Shown here piece after piece: positions 17,218 through 24,456 of a DNA stretch of 38,321 nt. A program made the position numbers and the translations under genes. Source of the DNA: an uncultured Caulobacterales bacterium. Lineage in GTDB: Bacteria; Pseudomonadota; Alphaproteobacteria; Caulobacterales; Caulobacteraceae. Every line of letters begins with the position of its first letter. Within the stretch, counting starts at the first letter, position 1. The stretch is taken from NCBI GenBank assembly GCA_903900155.1, contig CAIUMD010000052.1, positions 1 through 38,321 on the forward strand, read 5' to 3'. The notes beneath the pieces were generated by a model. That model had not been told where the DNA came from, made no database searches, and was given only the letters and a program-made list of their open reading frames with translations.

Positions 17218-18072
17218 CTATGCCCGTTTGCAGGCCCGCGAGCCGACCACGGCTGCATAGTCGGCGGCCGGTTGCAGCCCCATGGACGCACGACGCTGAT
17301 CCAGGTTGGCGGGATCCTCGGTCTCGAACGCCGTCCAGACGCCCTGGTCGTTGCAGCGGCCTTGGCTGCCGTAGCGCTGCAGGCGCTTCTGGGCGACGGC
17401 GACGCGGTCGTACAGCATAGCGTAGCTGGTCGGCCGGGCCTTGCCCTCCTGGGCCAGCTTCTCCAGCTGCGGCAGGACCTCGGCCTGGAAGGCGGCGTCA
17501 CGATCGGCGTGCTGGGCCAGCAGGAAGGCGGCCTGGTCGGCTTCCTTGCCGTACGTGTCGATCGTGTACCAGCCGTGAGCCTTCAGCCGCTCCTTGAGCC
17601 AGGCGGTGTTGGCCTGGTCGACGCCGCAGCCGTCCAGCTGGATGATGCGATGGGCGTAGCCGCGCGCGGCGTCCGAGAGGCCAGCAGCCCAGTGGATGCG
17701 CTGGATGGCGATGCCGACTTGAAAGCGGGTCAGCTGGTCCTTGGCGGCGCGCGTATAAAGCTCGGCCAGTTCGGGGGAGGGGGCCTTGGCGGCCAGCTTG
17801 GCCCAATAGGCCGCGCCGCTGTAGGGCTGCGGAACCTCGAGACCACTCAGGGCGTCGGCGTTCAGCTTGTAGGCCACCGCGATCGCCGCTTCGGCCGCCT
17901 TCAACTCGGTCGCCTGTTCGACATCCGACGCGGTCTCTTCCTTTAGCGACTTCAACGCGCGCTCGCGCGCGTCGGCATCGCACGTGTACTGCAGCGCCGT
18001 CATCTGGGCGTGGGCGGATGATACGCCCACCACGGTGACGGCGGCCGCGAGGAGCAGAGGCGAAGCTTTCAT
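17218..18072 (-). CDS. Secreted DUF6624-type protein
   Basis: A 284-residue protein with a Sec signal peptide (residues 1-22, SSAHA-Q). The C-terminal half (about 155-275) has the conserved pattern of DUF6624: a Tyr-Gly then Ala-rich helix (TYGKEADQAAFLLAQHADRD), FQAEVLPQLEKLAQEGKA, a YAMLYDRVAV segment and QRYGSQG. The last two are the most diagnostic. The N-terminal half is helical and Ala-rich, with conserved-looking Cys pairs (Cys31 and later single Cys) that could form disulfides in the periplasm. Function is unknown. It is convergent with rplQ and divergent from the carbonic anhydrase gene, with 191 bases between. Confidence 0.65.
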   Translation of the reverse strand: MKASPLLLAAAVTVVGVSSAHAQMTALQYTCDADARERALKSLKEETASDVEQATELKAAEAAIAVAYKLNADALSGLEVPQPYSGAAYWAKLAAKAPSPELAELYTRAAKDQLTRFQVGIAIQRIHWAAGLSDAARGYAHRIIQLDGCGVDQANTAWLKERLKAHGWYTIDTYGKEADQAAFLLAQHADRDAAFQAEVLPQLEKLAQEGKARPTSYAMLYDRVAVAQKRLQRYGSQGRCNDQGVWTAFETEDPANLDQRRASMGLQPAADYAAVVGSRACKRA

Positions 18073-18263
18073 GCCGCCAAGCTCCGCCGCGTTTGCGGCG
18101 AAGTTGTGTTCCAGCGTCTTCTGATCCTAGGGTCGAGTATCGGCCGTCCGCACCGGGTGCGGCCACACTTGCTAACATTTGCGTATGTCACGAAAACGCT
18201 GCGAGAACGTCGTTCTTTCGTGGCTGGATGCGGACGTCTTCCACGAGCCGGGACGGGGGAAAC

Positions 18264-18914
18264 GTGCTCCAGTTTGGAAAGAAGGCGGCCAAGGCCGCGC
18301 CACTGCCGGCGTTCGTCGCCGACGCACCCGAGCCGGATCAGGCGCTTTGGCGGCTGATCGAGGGTAATTCGGCCTTCGTCGAGGGGCGGGGCGCGCCGGC
18401 CAACAGCCGCGACCATCTCAGGAAACTGGCCGAGGCCCAGCATCCGTTCGCGATCATCGTGGGCTGCGCCGACAGCCGGGTTTCGGCGCAACTGCTGTTC
18501 AACCAGCGGCTCGGTGAACTGTTCGTGGTGCGGCTGGCGGGCAACACTGTCGACCGCGTGGCCCTGGGCTCGATCGCCTACGGGGCTTCGGTCCTGGGTT
18601 GCAGCCTTATCGTCGTGCTGGGCCACGCCAAGTGCGGGGCGGTCACCGCGGCGGTCGAGATGGTCGAGCGCGGGGCCAACTATTCCGGTGCGATCGCCGA
18701 GATGGTCCTGCCGATCGTGCCGGCCGTAATCGCCGCCAAGACCGCCAGGCCGCGGGACCTGGTCGACGCCTCGGTGCGCGAGAACGTCCGCCGAGTCGCC
18801 GAAGGCCTGCGCCGCGCCGACCCGGCCATCGTCCAGGCGCTGGAGGAGGGCCGTCTCAAGATCGTCGGCGCCCACTACGAGCTGACGACGGGCGAGGTGG
18901 AGTTCTTTGCTTAG
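18264..18914 (+). CDS. Beta-class carbonic anhydrase
   Basis: The enzyme hydrates CO2 to bicarbonate. The 216-residue product has the beta-class zinc site: Cys68 in VGCADSR with the Asp70-Arg72 dyad, then His121 and Cys124 in LGHAKCGAV. The start is GTG 18264, with GGGGGA about 5 bases upstream. The open frame continues further upstream (to 18093), but that part has no family features and would overlap the promoter region. Its stop overlaps the stop of the convergent acetyltransferase gene by four bases. Cytoplasmic; no signal peptide. Confidence 0.93.
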   Translation: MLQFGKKAAKAAPLPAFVADAPEPDQALWRLIEGNSAFVEGRGAPANSRDHLRKLAEAQHPFAIIVGCADSRVSAQLLFNQRLGELFVVRLAGNTVDRVALGSIAYGASVLGCSLIVVLGHAKCGAVTAAVEMVERGANYSGAIAEMVLPIVPAVIAAKTARPRDLVDASVRENVRRVAEGLRRADPAIVQALEEGRLKIVGAHYELTTGEVEFFA

Positions 18915-19456
18915 GCTTTGGGCTTCACGGGCCGCGCCGGATTGCCGACCACGGTCGCGCCCGGCGCCACGTCGCGCGTGACCACCGCGCCGGCGCCGAT
19001 CACTGCGTCGTCGCCAATGGTCACGCCGGGCAAGATGATCGCCCCGCCGCCGATCCAGACATTGGCGCCGATGTGGATCGGCTTGCCGGACTCTTGGCCC
19101 GTGCGGCGCAGGGCGGGGTCACGCGGGTGGTCGGCGGTCAGGATCTGGACGCCCGGACCGATGGCCGTGGCCTCGCCAATCGTGACCTCGGCGACATCCA
19201 GGATCACGCAGTTGAAGTTCATAAACACGCGATCGCCGAGGCGGATGTTATAGCCGTAGTCGACGAAGAACGGCGCGCGGACGGCGACGTCCTGGCCCAC
19301 CGCGCCCAGGCCCTGGGCCAGCAGCATCGGGCGCTCGTCCAGGCCGGAGGCGTTGTAGTGGTCCATCCAGCTTTGAGCTACGCGCTGGTCGGCCTGCAGC
19401 TCGGCGTCGACGACATAGAGTTCGCCGGCCAGCATCCGTTGCTTCTGGGTCTTCAC
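18911..19456 (-). CDS. Sugar O-acetyltransferase, maltose acetyltransferase (Maa/NodL) type
   Basis: A 181-residue left-handed beta-helix acetyltransferase using acetyl-CoA. The N-terminal helical cap (QRMLAGELYVVDAEL) is the Maa/NodL hallmark. It is followed by hexapeptide repeats (VDYGYNIRLGDRVFMNFNC; GANVWIGGGAIILPGVTIG) and the catalytic His in LTADHPRD. The C-terminus GNPARPVK is typical. The start is GTG 19456, seven bases downstream of the ABC permease stop, so it is the third gene of that minus-strand operon. The true acceptor sugar is not evident. Confidence 0.9.
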   Translation of the reverse strand: MKTQKQRMLAGELYVVDAELQADQRVAQSWMDHYNASGLDERPMLLAQGLGAVGQDVAVRAPFFVDYGYNIRLGDRVFMNFNCVILDVAEVTIGEATAIGPGVQILTADHPRDPALRRTGQESGKPIHIGANVWIGGGAIILPGVTIGDDAVIGAGAVVTRDVAPGATVVGNPARPVKPKA

Positions 19457-19463
19457 GCGACAA

Positions 19464-20291
19464 CTACTCCTTGGTCAGGTCCTGGCGGCGGAACATGAAC
19501 ACCGCCGCCGCGGCCAGGGCTATGGTCCACGCGACCAGGACCGCCAGGGCCGCGCCGGCCGAGCCGCTGGCCGCGCCCAGCTGGGTAGGATCCAGCAGGC
19601 TGGCGCGCAGCAGGTCGGCGTCGAACACGGGCAGGGCCAGCAGCTTCCAGCTGGGCTGGCCTTGTTCCATCAGGCGCAGGGTGCTGGCCAGGATGGTCTG
19701 GATGAACCGCGCGCCCAGGCAGACGATGACCACGCCCATGGTCGAGCGCGAAATCACGCTCACCAGGGCCGCCAGCGCCGCCAAAGTCATGGCCTCCAGC
19801 CAGGTGATAGCCAGCACGCCCAAGACGTCGAAGCCGTTGGCGCCAAACATTGAGGCGGCGAAGGTCTTGCCGTTGATAGCTGCGCCGATCACGGCGGCGA
19901 TGGCCGACAGGATGGCGGTCAGGACCAGGCTCCAGAACACCCCCTCGCCGACGACCAGCAGCTTGGCCAGCAGCAGGTTCTGGCGCGTGTTGCGCGGGGT
20001 CAGCAGCCGCCAGGTCTCCCAGCGATAGTCGCCGGCGAGCACGGCCGCTGCGCCGATCATCAGGAACAGGGCGTCGAAGGTGGCCGCGCCGCTGGACAGG
20101 GCCTTGATCACCTGGTCGACCAAGCCGATCCCCAGGCCCGGCATCGGCTTCTTGATCAGGAAGCGCAGGAAGAGGTCGCCCCCCACGCTCATCATGAAGC
20201 CCACGATGGGCGCGAAGCAGAAGCCCCAGAAAAGGGCCGAGCGGTCGCGCAGCAGGCGGAAGCGTTCGGCGGTGATGGCGTCGGCGAGCAT
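19464..20291 (-). CDS. ABC transporter permease subunit (ABC-2 type)
   Basis: A 275-residue integral membrane protein with about six hydrophobic segments, preceded by a charged N-terminal part (ITAERFRLLRDRSALFWG) as in ABC-2 type permeases. It starts within the stop of the ATPase gene (TGATG overlap), so the two are translationally coupled and form one exporter-like transporter. It has no periplasmic binding protein partner, which fits export rather than uptake. The substrate cannot be told. Confidence 0.85.
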   Translation of the reverse strand: MLADAITAERFRLLRDRSALFWGFCFAPIVGFMMSVGGDLFLRFLIKKPMPGLGIGLVDQVIKALSSGAATFDALFLMIGAAAVLAGDYRWETWRLLTPRNTRQNLLLAKLLVVGEGVFWSLVLTAILSAIAAVIGAAINGKTFAASMFGANGFDVLGVLAITWLEAMTLAALAALVSVISRSTMGVVIVCLGARFIQTILASTLRLMEQGQPSWKLLALPVFDADLLRASLLDPTQLGAASGSAGAALAVLVAWTIALAAAAVFMFRRQDLTKE

Positions 20292-21202
20292 CAGACGGCC
20301 CCCCCTTGCGCGTTGGCGGTCGTCTCGAGGGTCTTGAGGTAGACGCCCTCCAGGTCGGCGTCGCGCCAGCGGGCCTCGGTGATCTCGACCCCGGCCTCGA
20401 CCAGGGCGCGGATCAGGGCAGGGGTCTCGTCGCGGCGGATGTCGGCCAGGGCCGCATCGGCGCCGTCGGCGACGCCCTTGGCGCCCAACACGGCCAGGAC
20501 CTGGGCGATGGGCGAGGCGGCGGTGATGCGCAGACGCGCCTCGCCGGCGGTGAGGTCGGCCACGGCCCCCTCGGCCACGACCTTGCCCTTGGAGAGGATG
20601 GCGACCCGATCGCAGACGCGGCGCACCTCGTCCAACTGGTGACTGGCCAGGATGACCGTGACGCCTTCGCGCTGGGCCAGGTCGACGATCAGGGCGCGGA
20701 TCTCCTGGATGCCGGCCGGATCCATGCCGCTGGTCGGCTCGTCCAGGATCACCAGTTCGGGCTTGGTGAAGAAGGCCGCGGCCAGGCCCAGGCGCTGCTT
20801 CATGCCGACCGAGTAGCCGCTGGTCGAGCGGTCGGCGGCGTGAGCGATGCCTACCCGCTCCAGCCAGCCGTCGATATTGGGATCCTTGAGGCCGCTCTCG
20901 AGCGCCAGCATCTTCAGGGTGTCGCGGCCGGTCAGATAGGCCGGATAGCGCGGCGTCTCGATCATGGCCCCGACCTTGCGCAGGGCGGTGACGTCGCCGG
21001 GCGCGGCGCCGGACAGGCGCACCGCGCCGCTAGTCGGACGAACCAGGCCCAGGGCGATGCGGAAAAGAGTGCTCTTGCCCGCGCCATTGGGGCCCAGGAC
21101 CCCGAACACGCCGCCGGCCGGAATGGCCAGGGAGAAGTCGTCAAGGGCGCGCACCGCCCCGTAGGTCTTGGTGAGGCGGTCGGCCTCGAGGGCGATCGAC
21201 AT
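20291..21202 (-). CDS. ABC transporter ATP-binding protein
   Basis: A 303-residue ATPase with Walker A GPNGAGKST (37-45), the signature region YSVGMKQRLGLA (130-141), Walker B LVILDEPTSGMD (150-161) and the switch His188 in LASHQLDE. A C-terminal domain of about 90 residues follows, as in drug/lipid exporters of the CcmA/NatA type. ATG 21202 gives the family N-terminus (IALEADRLTKTYGAVRAL); the open frame extends upstream without family features. It is the first gene of a three-gene operon with the permease and the acetyltransferase, and diverges from the phosphodiesterase gene at 21387. Confidence 0.93.
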   Translation of the reverse strand: MSIALEADRLTKTYGAVRALDDFSLAIPAGGVFGVLGPNGAGKSTLFRIALGLVRPTSGAVRLSGAAPGDVTALRKVGAMIETPRYPAYLTGRDTLKMLALESGLKDPNIDGWLERVGIAHAADRSTSGYSVGMKQRLGLAAAFFTKPELVILDEPTSGMDPAGIQEIRALIVDLAQREGVTVILASHQLDEVRRVCDRVAILSKGKVVAEGAVADLTAGEARLRITAASPIAQVLAVLGAKGVADGADAALADIRRDETPALIRALVEAGVEITEARWRDADLEGVYLKTLETTANAQGGAV

Positions 21203-21386
21203 GCGAAAATCCCGGACGCCGACGAGTCGGCTCGTAGCGGGGACTATGGCGAGGCGACGGGCTCGCGCCAAGTTTAAGAGCCGGTCATGCTCCAGCTTCC
21301 ATAGTCGGGCTGAATGCCGGTCGTCATATGGCTGCAACGTTGAGCGCCGATCAGGGGTGAAATCCTGGTTTCTGTGAGTTGCGTCG

Positions 21387-22610
21387 ATGCTGGTCCGCCG
21401 CGTCCTGTCCCTGGTTCTGGCCGCCGGCCTGGCTCTATCGGCCGGTACGGCCTTGGCGCGCGAGACGGCGCCGCACCTGACGATCCTGGTGTCGATCGAC
21501 GGCTTCCGCGCCGACTATCTGGATCGCGGCGACACCCCGACCTTGAAGGCCCTGGCCGACGACGGGGCCCGGGCGGCGATGCGGCCCTCGTTCCCGTCGG
21601 TGACCTTCCCCAACCACTACACCCTGGTGACCGGCAAGCGTCCGGACCGCAACGGCATCGTCGGCAACACCATGGAAGACCCGGCCATCCCGGGCGAGAC
21701 CTTCAACATGCAGAGCCTGGACTCGCGCTGGTGGAGCCAGGCCGCGCCGCTATGGGTCTCGGCTGTGCGTCAGGGCAAGCGGGCGGCGGCGATGTTCTGG
21801 CCGGGCTCGGAGGCCGAGATCCAGGGCGTGCGCCCGTCGAAATGGGTTAAGTTCGACAAGAAGATGACCGAGGCGGACCGCGTCGATCAGTTGCTGGCCT
21901 GGCTGGACGAGGCCGACGGCCCGCCGCTGGCCTTCACCACCCTCTATTTCGACCGGGTCGACACCGACGGCCACAACCACGGCCCGGAGTCGCCCGAGGT
22001 TCGCGCCGCCACCGCCCAGATCGACACGGCCCTGGCGCGGCTGGTCGAGGGACTGAAGGCCCGCGGCCGGTTCGAGACCACCGACATCGTCGTGGTCGCC
22101 GACCACGGCATGGCGCCGCTGCCGGCCGCCAACCGCGTGGTGCTGGATGACCTGGTCGACGTCTCCAAGGTCCATGTCGTCGGCGTGGGCGCGGTGACCT
22201 CGCTGGCGCCGCTGCCCGGCGCCGAGAAGCGGGTGGCCAAGGCGCTGTTGCGGCCCCTGCCACACATGACCTGCTGGAAGAAGTCGAAGATCCCGGCCCG
22301 CTACCACTACGGCCGTAACGCGCGCGTTTCGCCGATCGTCTGCCTGTCGGAGGCGGGCTGGTACACCACCACCCGCGAGGCCCAGGCCAAGCGTAAGTCG
22401 CTCGGAAAGGACGGCGGCGCCCACGGCTTTGATCCCTACGATCCGACCATGCGCGCGGTGTTCGTGGCCCACGGTCCCTCATTCAAGCCCGGCGTCGTGC
22501 TGCCCGGCTTCGACAATGTCGACGTCTATCCGCTGCTGGCCAAGCTGTCGGGGATCAAACCCGAGAAAGGCGACGGCTCGCTGAAGATCGTGGACCAGGC
22601 GCTACGCTAG
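21387..22610 (+). CDS. Secreted nucleotide pyrophosphatase/phosphodiesterase (alkaline phosphatase superfamily)
   Basis: A 407-residue ectonucleotide pyrophosphatase-type enzyme with a Sec signal peptide (to about residue 24). The two-zinc site is intact: Asp38 (VSIDGF), the nucleophile Thr73 (SVTFPNHYTL), Asp192 and His196 (VDTDGHNHG), Asp239-His240 (VVADHGM) and His346 (GGAHGFDP). This matches the NPP family, which hydrolyses nucleotide or phospholipid phosphodiesters; which substrate is used here is not clear. It is periplasmic. A monocistronic gene in a 184-base divergent arrangement with the ABC operon. Its stop codon lies inside the palindrome at 22607-22649. Confidence 0.93.
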   Translation: MLVRRVLSLVLAAGLALSAGTALARETAPHLTILVSIDGFRADYLDRGDTPTLKALADDGARAAMRPSFPSVTFPNHYTLVTGKRPDRNGIVGNTMEDPAIPGETFNMQSLDSRWWSQAAPLWVSAVRQGKRAAAMFWPGSEAEIQGVRPSKWVKFDKKMTEADRVDQLLAWLDEADGPPLAFTTLYFDRVDTDGHNHGPESPEVRAATAQIDTALARLVEGLKARGRFETTDIVVVADHGMAPLPAANRVVLDDLVDVSKVHVVGVGAVTSLAPLPGAEKRVAKALLRPLPHMTCWKKSKIPARYHYGRNARVSPIVCLSEAGWYTTTREAQAKRKSLGKDGGAHGFDPYDPTMRAVFVAHGPSFKPGVVLPGFDNVDVYPLLAKLSGIKPEKGDGSLKIVDQALR

Positions 22611-22649
22611 AGCATTTAACCGATCCGTTCGGATCGGAAAATGCTCTAG
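22607..22649. repeat. CTAGAGCATTT palindromic repeat
   Basis: CTAGAGCATTT (22607-22617) pairs with AAATGCTCTAG (22639-22649) and an inner CCGATCC/GGATCGG stem (22620-22626, 22631-22637) closes on a GTTC loop. I recognise this kind of small dispersed palindrome from alphaproteobacterial genomes. It contains the stop codon of the upstream phosphodiesterase gene (22608-22610), and it abuts the AraC remnant exactly. It may also work as a terminator. Confidence 0.75.
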
Positions 22650-22826
22650 CGGCTTTGGCTACGGCTGGGGATGGCGCTGCTGCGTCTGCGAACCGGGGAG
22701 GGCTTGGCCATCGCCGCCGCCGAGGCGGGCGTCGCCGACCGGTCGCATCTGAACCGCGCCATGAGCCGGTTCTTCGGGATCACGCCGCTGACGTTGGCCA
22801 GGCTGCTCCAGGGTGTTCGATCTTGA
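22650..22826 (+). pseudogene. AraC-family regulator, C-terminal remnant
   Basis: From 22650 to the TGA at 22824-22826 the frame encodes the last part of an AraC-type DNA-binding domain: LRTGEGLAIAAAEAGVADRS, then HLNRAMSRFFGITPLTLAR. This fits the AraC second helix-turn-helix pattern (A-x-x-x-G-F/V-x-D-x-S-H-x-x-R-x-F-x-x-x-x-G-x-T-P). The first helix-turn-helix and the whole N-terminal domain are missing. The frame is closed just upstream by the TAG within the palindrome at 22647-22649. ATG 22671 could start a 51-residue peptide but has no ribosome site. It is best read as a deletion remnant whose breakpoint is the repeat. Confidence 0.75.
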
Positions 22827-22846
22827 CGCGCGCCGACGCGTGTCAA
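22823..22846. promoter_or_regulatory. Near-perfect 24-bp palindrome upstream of fabA, candidate operator
   Basis: TTGAC at 22823-22827 mirrors GTCAA at 22842-22846, and the inner GCGCG/CGCGT arms match except at two positions (10 of 12 positions symmetric). It starts 58 bases before the fabA start codon and includes a TTGACG that could be a -35 box. It could bind a dimeric regulator of fatty-acid synthesis (TetR-type FabR-like or other); which one is unknown. Confidence 0.45.
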
Positions 22847-22880
22847 CAACCTTCGGGAAAATGCTTTTGGGGGAAGCGCA

Positions 22881-23411
22881 TTGTCCAATCCGCATGATTT
22901 CCATGTTCCGCAGGACCACTACGGCAAGGACGACCTGCTGAAGTCGGGCCTGGGTGGCTATTTCGGGCCTGGCAACGCGCAGCTGCCAGCGCCGCCGATG
23001 CTGATGATGGATCGGATCACCGAGATCAGCCTCGACGGCGGCGATTTCGGCAAAGGCTTCGTCGCCGCCGAGCTGGATATCACGGCGGACCTCTGGTTCT
23101 TCGGCTGCCACTTCATCGGTGATCCGGTGATGCCGGGATGCCTGGGCCTGGACGCCATGTGGCAGGTGATCGGCTACTGGCTTGGCTGGTCCGGTTCGCC
23201 GGGCAAGGGGCGGGCGATCGGCGTGGGCGAGGTGAAGTTCCGCGGCCACGTGACATCCGGCGTCAAAAGGGTGCGCTACGAGATCAGCCTGCGCCAAGTG
23301 CGGCGCGGCAAGCTAGCCCTGGCCCTGGCGAACGGCCGGCTGCTGGCCGACGGCGCGTGCGTCTATACCGCGACCGACCTCAAGGTCGGCATGATCGCCA
23401 GCGCGGGCTGA
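22881..23411 (+). CDS. fabA: 3-hydroxydecanoyl-[ACP] dehydratase/isomerase
   Basis: FabA dehydrates and isomerises the C10 acyl-ACP and starts unsaturated fatty-acid synthesis. The 176-residue product has the active-site pair His77 ([14 protein letters not shown]) and Asp91 (LGLDAMWQ), 14 apart as in E. coli (His70/Asp84). Other hallmarks are [12 protein letters not shown] and KFRGHV. The start is TTG 22881, with GGGGGAAG upstream; no better in-frame ATG gives the full N-terminus. Its usual partner fabB is not next to it: a VOC protein gene follows after 91 bases. The palindrome at 22823-22846 may regulate it. Confidence 0.96.
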   Translation: MSNPHDFHVPQDHYGKDDLLKSGLGGYFGPGNAQLPAPPMLMMDRITEISLDGGDFGKGFVAAELDITADLWFFGCHFIGDPVMPGCLGLDAMWQVIGYWLGWSGSPGKGRAIGVGEVKFRGHVTSGVKRVRYEISLRQVRRGKLALALANGRLLADGACVYTATDLKVGMIASAG

Positions 23412-23502
23412 GCGGCGGGATCGGTTGACCGCCGCCTCGGACTCCTGCGGAATTGGTTTCGATATGTGTTAAATATTGTCGTTCATCGAAAGGATGAGCG
23501 AC

Positions 23503-23961
23503 ATGTCCCAGAACCCGCGAAACCTAGTCGCCGCCCTAATCTATCGTGACCCCAAGGCCGCCATGCTTTGGTTGAAGCAGGCCTTCGGCTTCGAGCTTAC
23601 CTTCCTGATCGAGGACGAGAAGGGCGGTCCGGCGCACATCCAGATGAGCTACGGCCCCGCCACACTGATGATCGGCCACGAGTGGAGCGAGAACCACGCC
23701 AGCCCTGTGTCGCTCGGCGGCAAGAACACTCAGGCGATCCACATCTATGTCGACGCCGACATCGACGCTCACTGCGAGCGCGCCCGCGCCGCGGGGGCCG
23801 AGATCTTGGTCGAGCCGGCCAACCAGTTCTATGGCGACCGCACCTATCGCTGCCGTGATATAGAGGGGCATATCTGGACCGTGGCTTGCCCGGTCGAGAC
23901 CATGTCGATCGCGGACATGGAAGCCCGCAGCGGTATGAAGATCGTCGTGGCCAAAGGATGA
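23503..23961 (+). CDS. VOC (glyoxalase/bleomycin-resistance) superfamily protein
   Basis: A 152-residue protein with two beta-alpha-beta-beta-beta units of the VOC fold: RNLVAALIYRDPKAAMLWLK (first strand and helix) and AIHIYVDADIDAHCERARAAG (second). The RCRDIEGHIWTV segment near the end matches the DPxGHxW pattern of VOC proteins with a metal ligand. ATG 23503 is preferred because AAAGGA lies 8 bases upstream; earlier in-frame starts at 23476 and 23494 are possible. Its TGA overlaps the next (broken) gene by four bases, so the pair was an operon. The substrate is unknown. Confidence 0.85.
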   Translation: MSQNPRNLVAALIYRDPKAAMLWLKQAFGFELTFLIEDEKGGPAHIQMSYGPATLMIGHEWSENHASPVSLGGKNTQAIHIYVDADIDAHCERARAAGAEILVEPANQFYGDRTYRCRDIEGHIWTVACPVETMSIADMEARSGMKIVVAKG

Positions 23962-24280
23962 TCTCTCCCGACGACTGCCGCCGACTGGCCCTGTCGATGC
24001 CACAGGCGATTGAGAATTCGCACAGGGGCACGGTCGACTTTCGGTGGGGGAAGATCTTCGCCACTGTGGGCGATCCGACGCCGAATGGTCGATGGTCAAG
24101 CTGACGCCGGATCAGCAGGAGATGTGCGTCGAGGCCGAGCCTGGGGTCTTCGTCCCCGTGCCGGACGGCTGGGATAGGGGCGGGGCGACCCGCTTGCGCC
24201 TGGACGCCTGCGACGAGGTCACTGCAAAAGGCGTGCTGCTGGACGCTTGGCGCAATGTCGTGCCGAAGACACTGCAGTGA
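23958..24280 (+). pseudogene. MmcQ/YjbR-family protein, frameshifted
   Basis: Two overlapping frames together encode one MmcQ/YjbR protein of about 107 residues. The first (from ATG 23958) gives CRRLALSMPQAIENSHRGTV and FRWGKIFATVGDP. The second continues DAEWSMVKLTPDQQ, then PVPDGWDRGG and the terminal DAWRNVVPKTLQ. The switch is at about 24075-24078, and adding one base in the CC of GATCCG restores a continuous family-like sequence. As written, the first frame stops soon after the switch. It may be a real one-base deletion or a sequencing/assembly error. It overlaps the VOC gene stop by ATGA. Confidence 0.75.
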
Positions 24281-24456
24281 GCGAGGCCCTCGATCGCACC
24301 CTGGCGGCGCTGGCCGATCCGCACCGGCGGCGCACGGTCGACCTGCTGCGTGAGCGGCCCCGCCGGGCCGGCGGCGAGTGTTGGCTGAGCTTGCTGGCGG
24401 GGGCTTGCGAGCCGGGCGAACAGCGTCCAACTAGAGGCCGCCGGGGAGGGCGACGC
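24277..24456 (+). pseudogene. ArsR-family regulator, N-terminal remnant
   Basis: From GTG 24277 (overlapping the stop of the MmcQ frame) the first 32 codons read like an ArsR-type repressor head: LDRTLAALADPHRRRTVDLL then RERPRRAG, the start of its winged-helix domain. After that the similarity ends, and the recognition helix and wing are absent. The frame runs on without a stop into the MFS gene at 24457, so on paper it makes an N-terminal extension of that transporter. A VOC - MmcQ - ArsR arrangement fits an old regulated operon now decaying. Confidence 0.6.

Noticed and set aside
18093..18263. Longer N-terminus for the carbonic anhydrase
   Set aside because: The extra 57 residues match nothing in the family, and GTG 18264 has a good ribosome site.
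24247..24456. A genuine ArsR-MFS fusion protein
   Set aside because: The DNA-binding domain is incomplete, and the pump has its own ribosome site and start at 24457; decay is the simpler reading.
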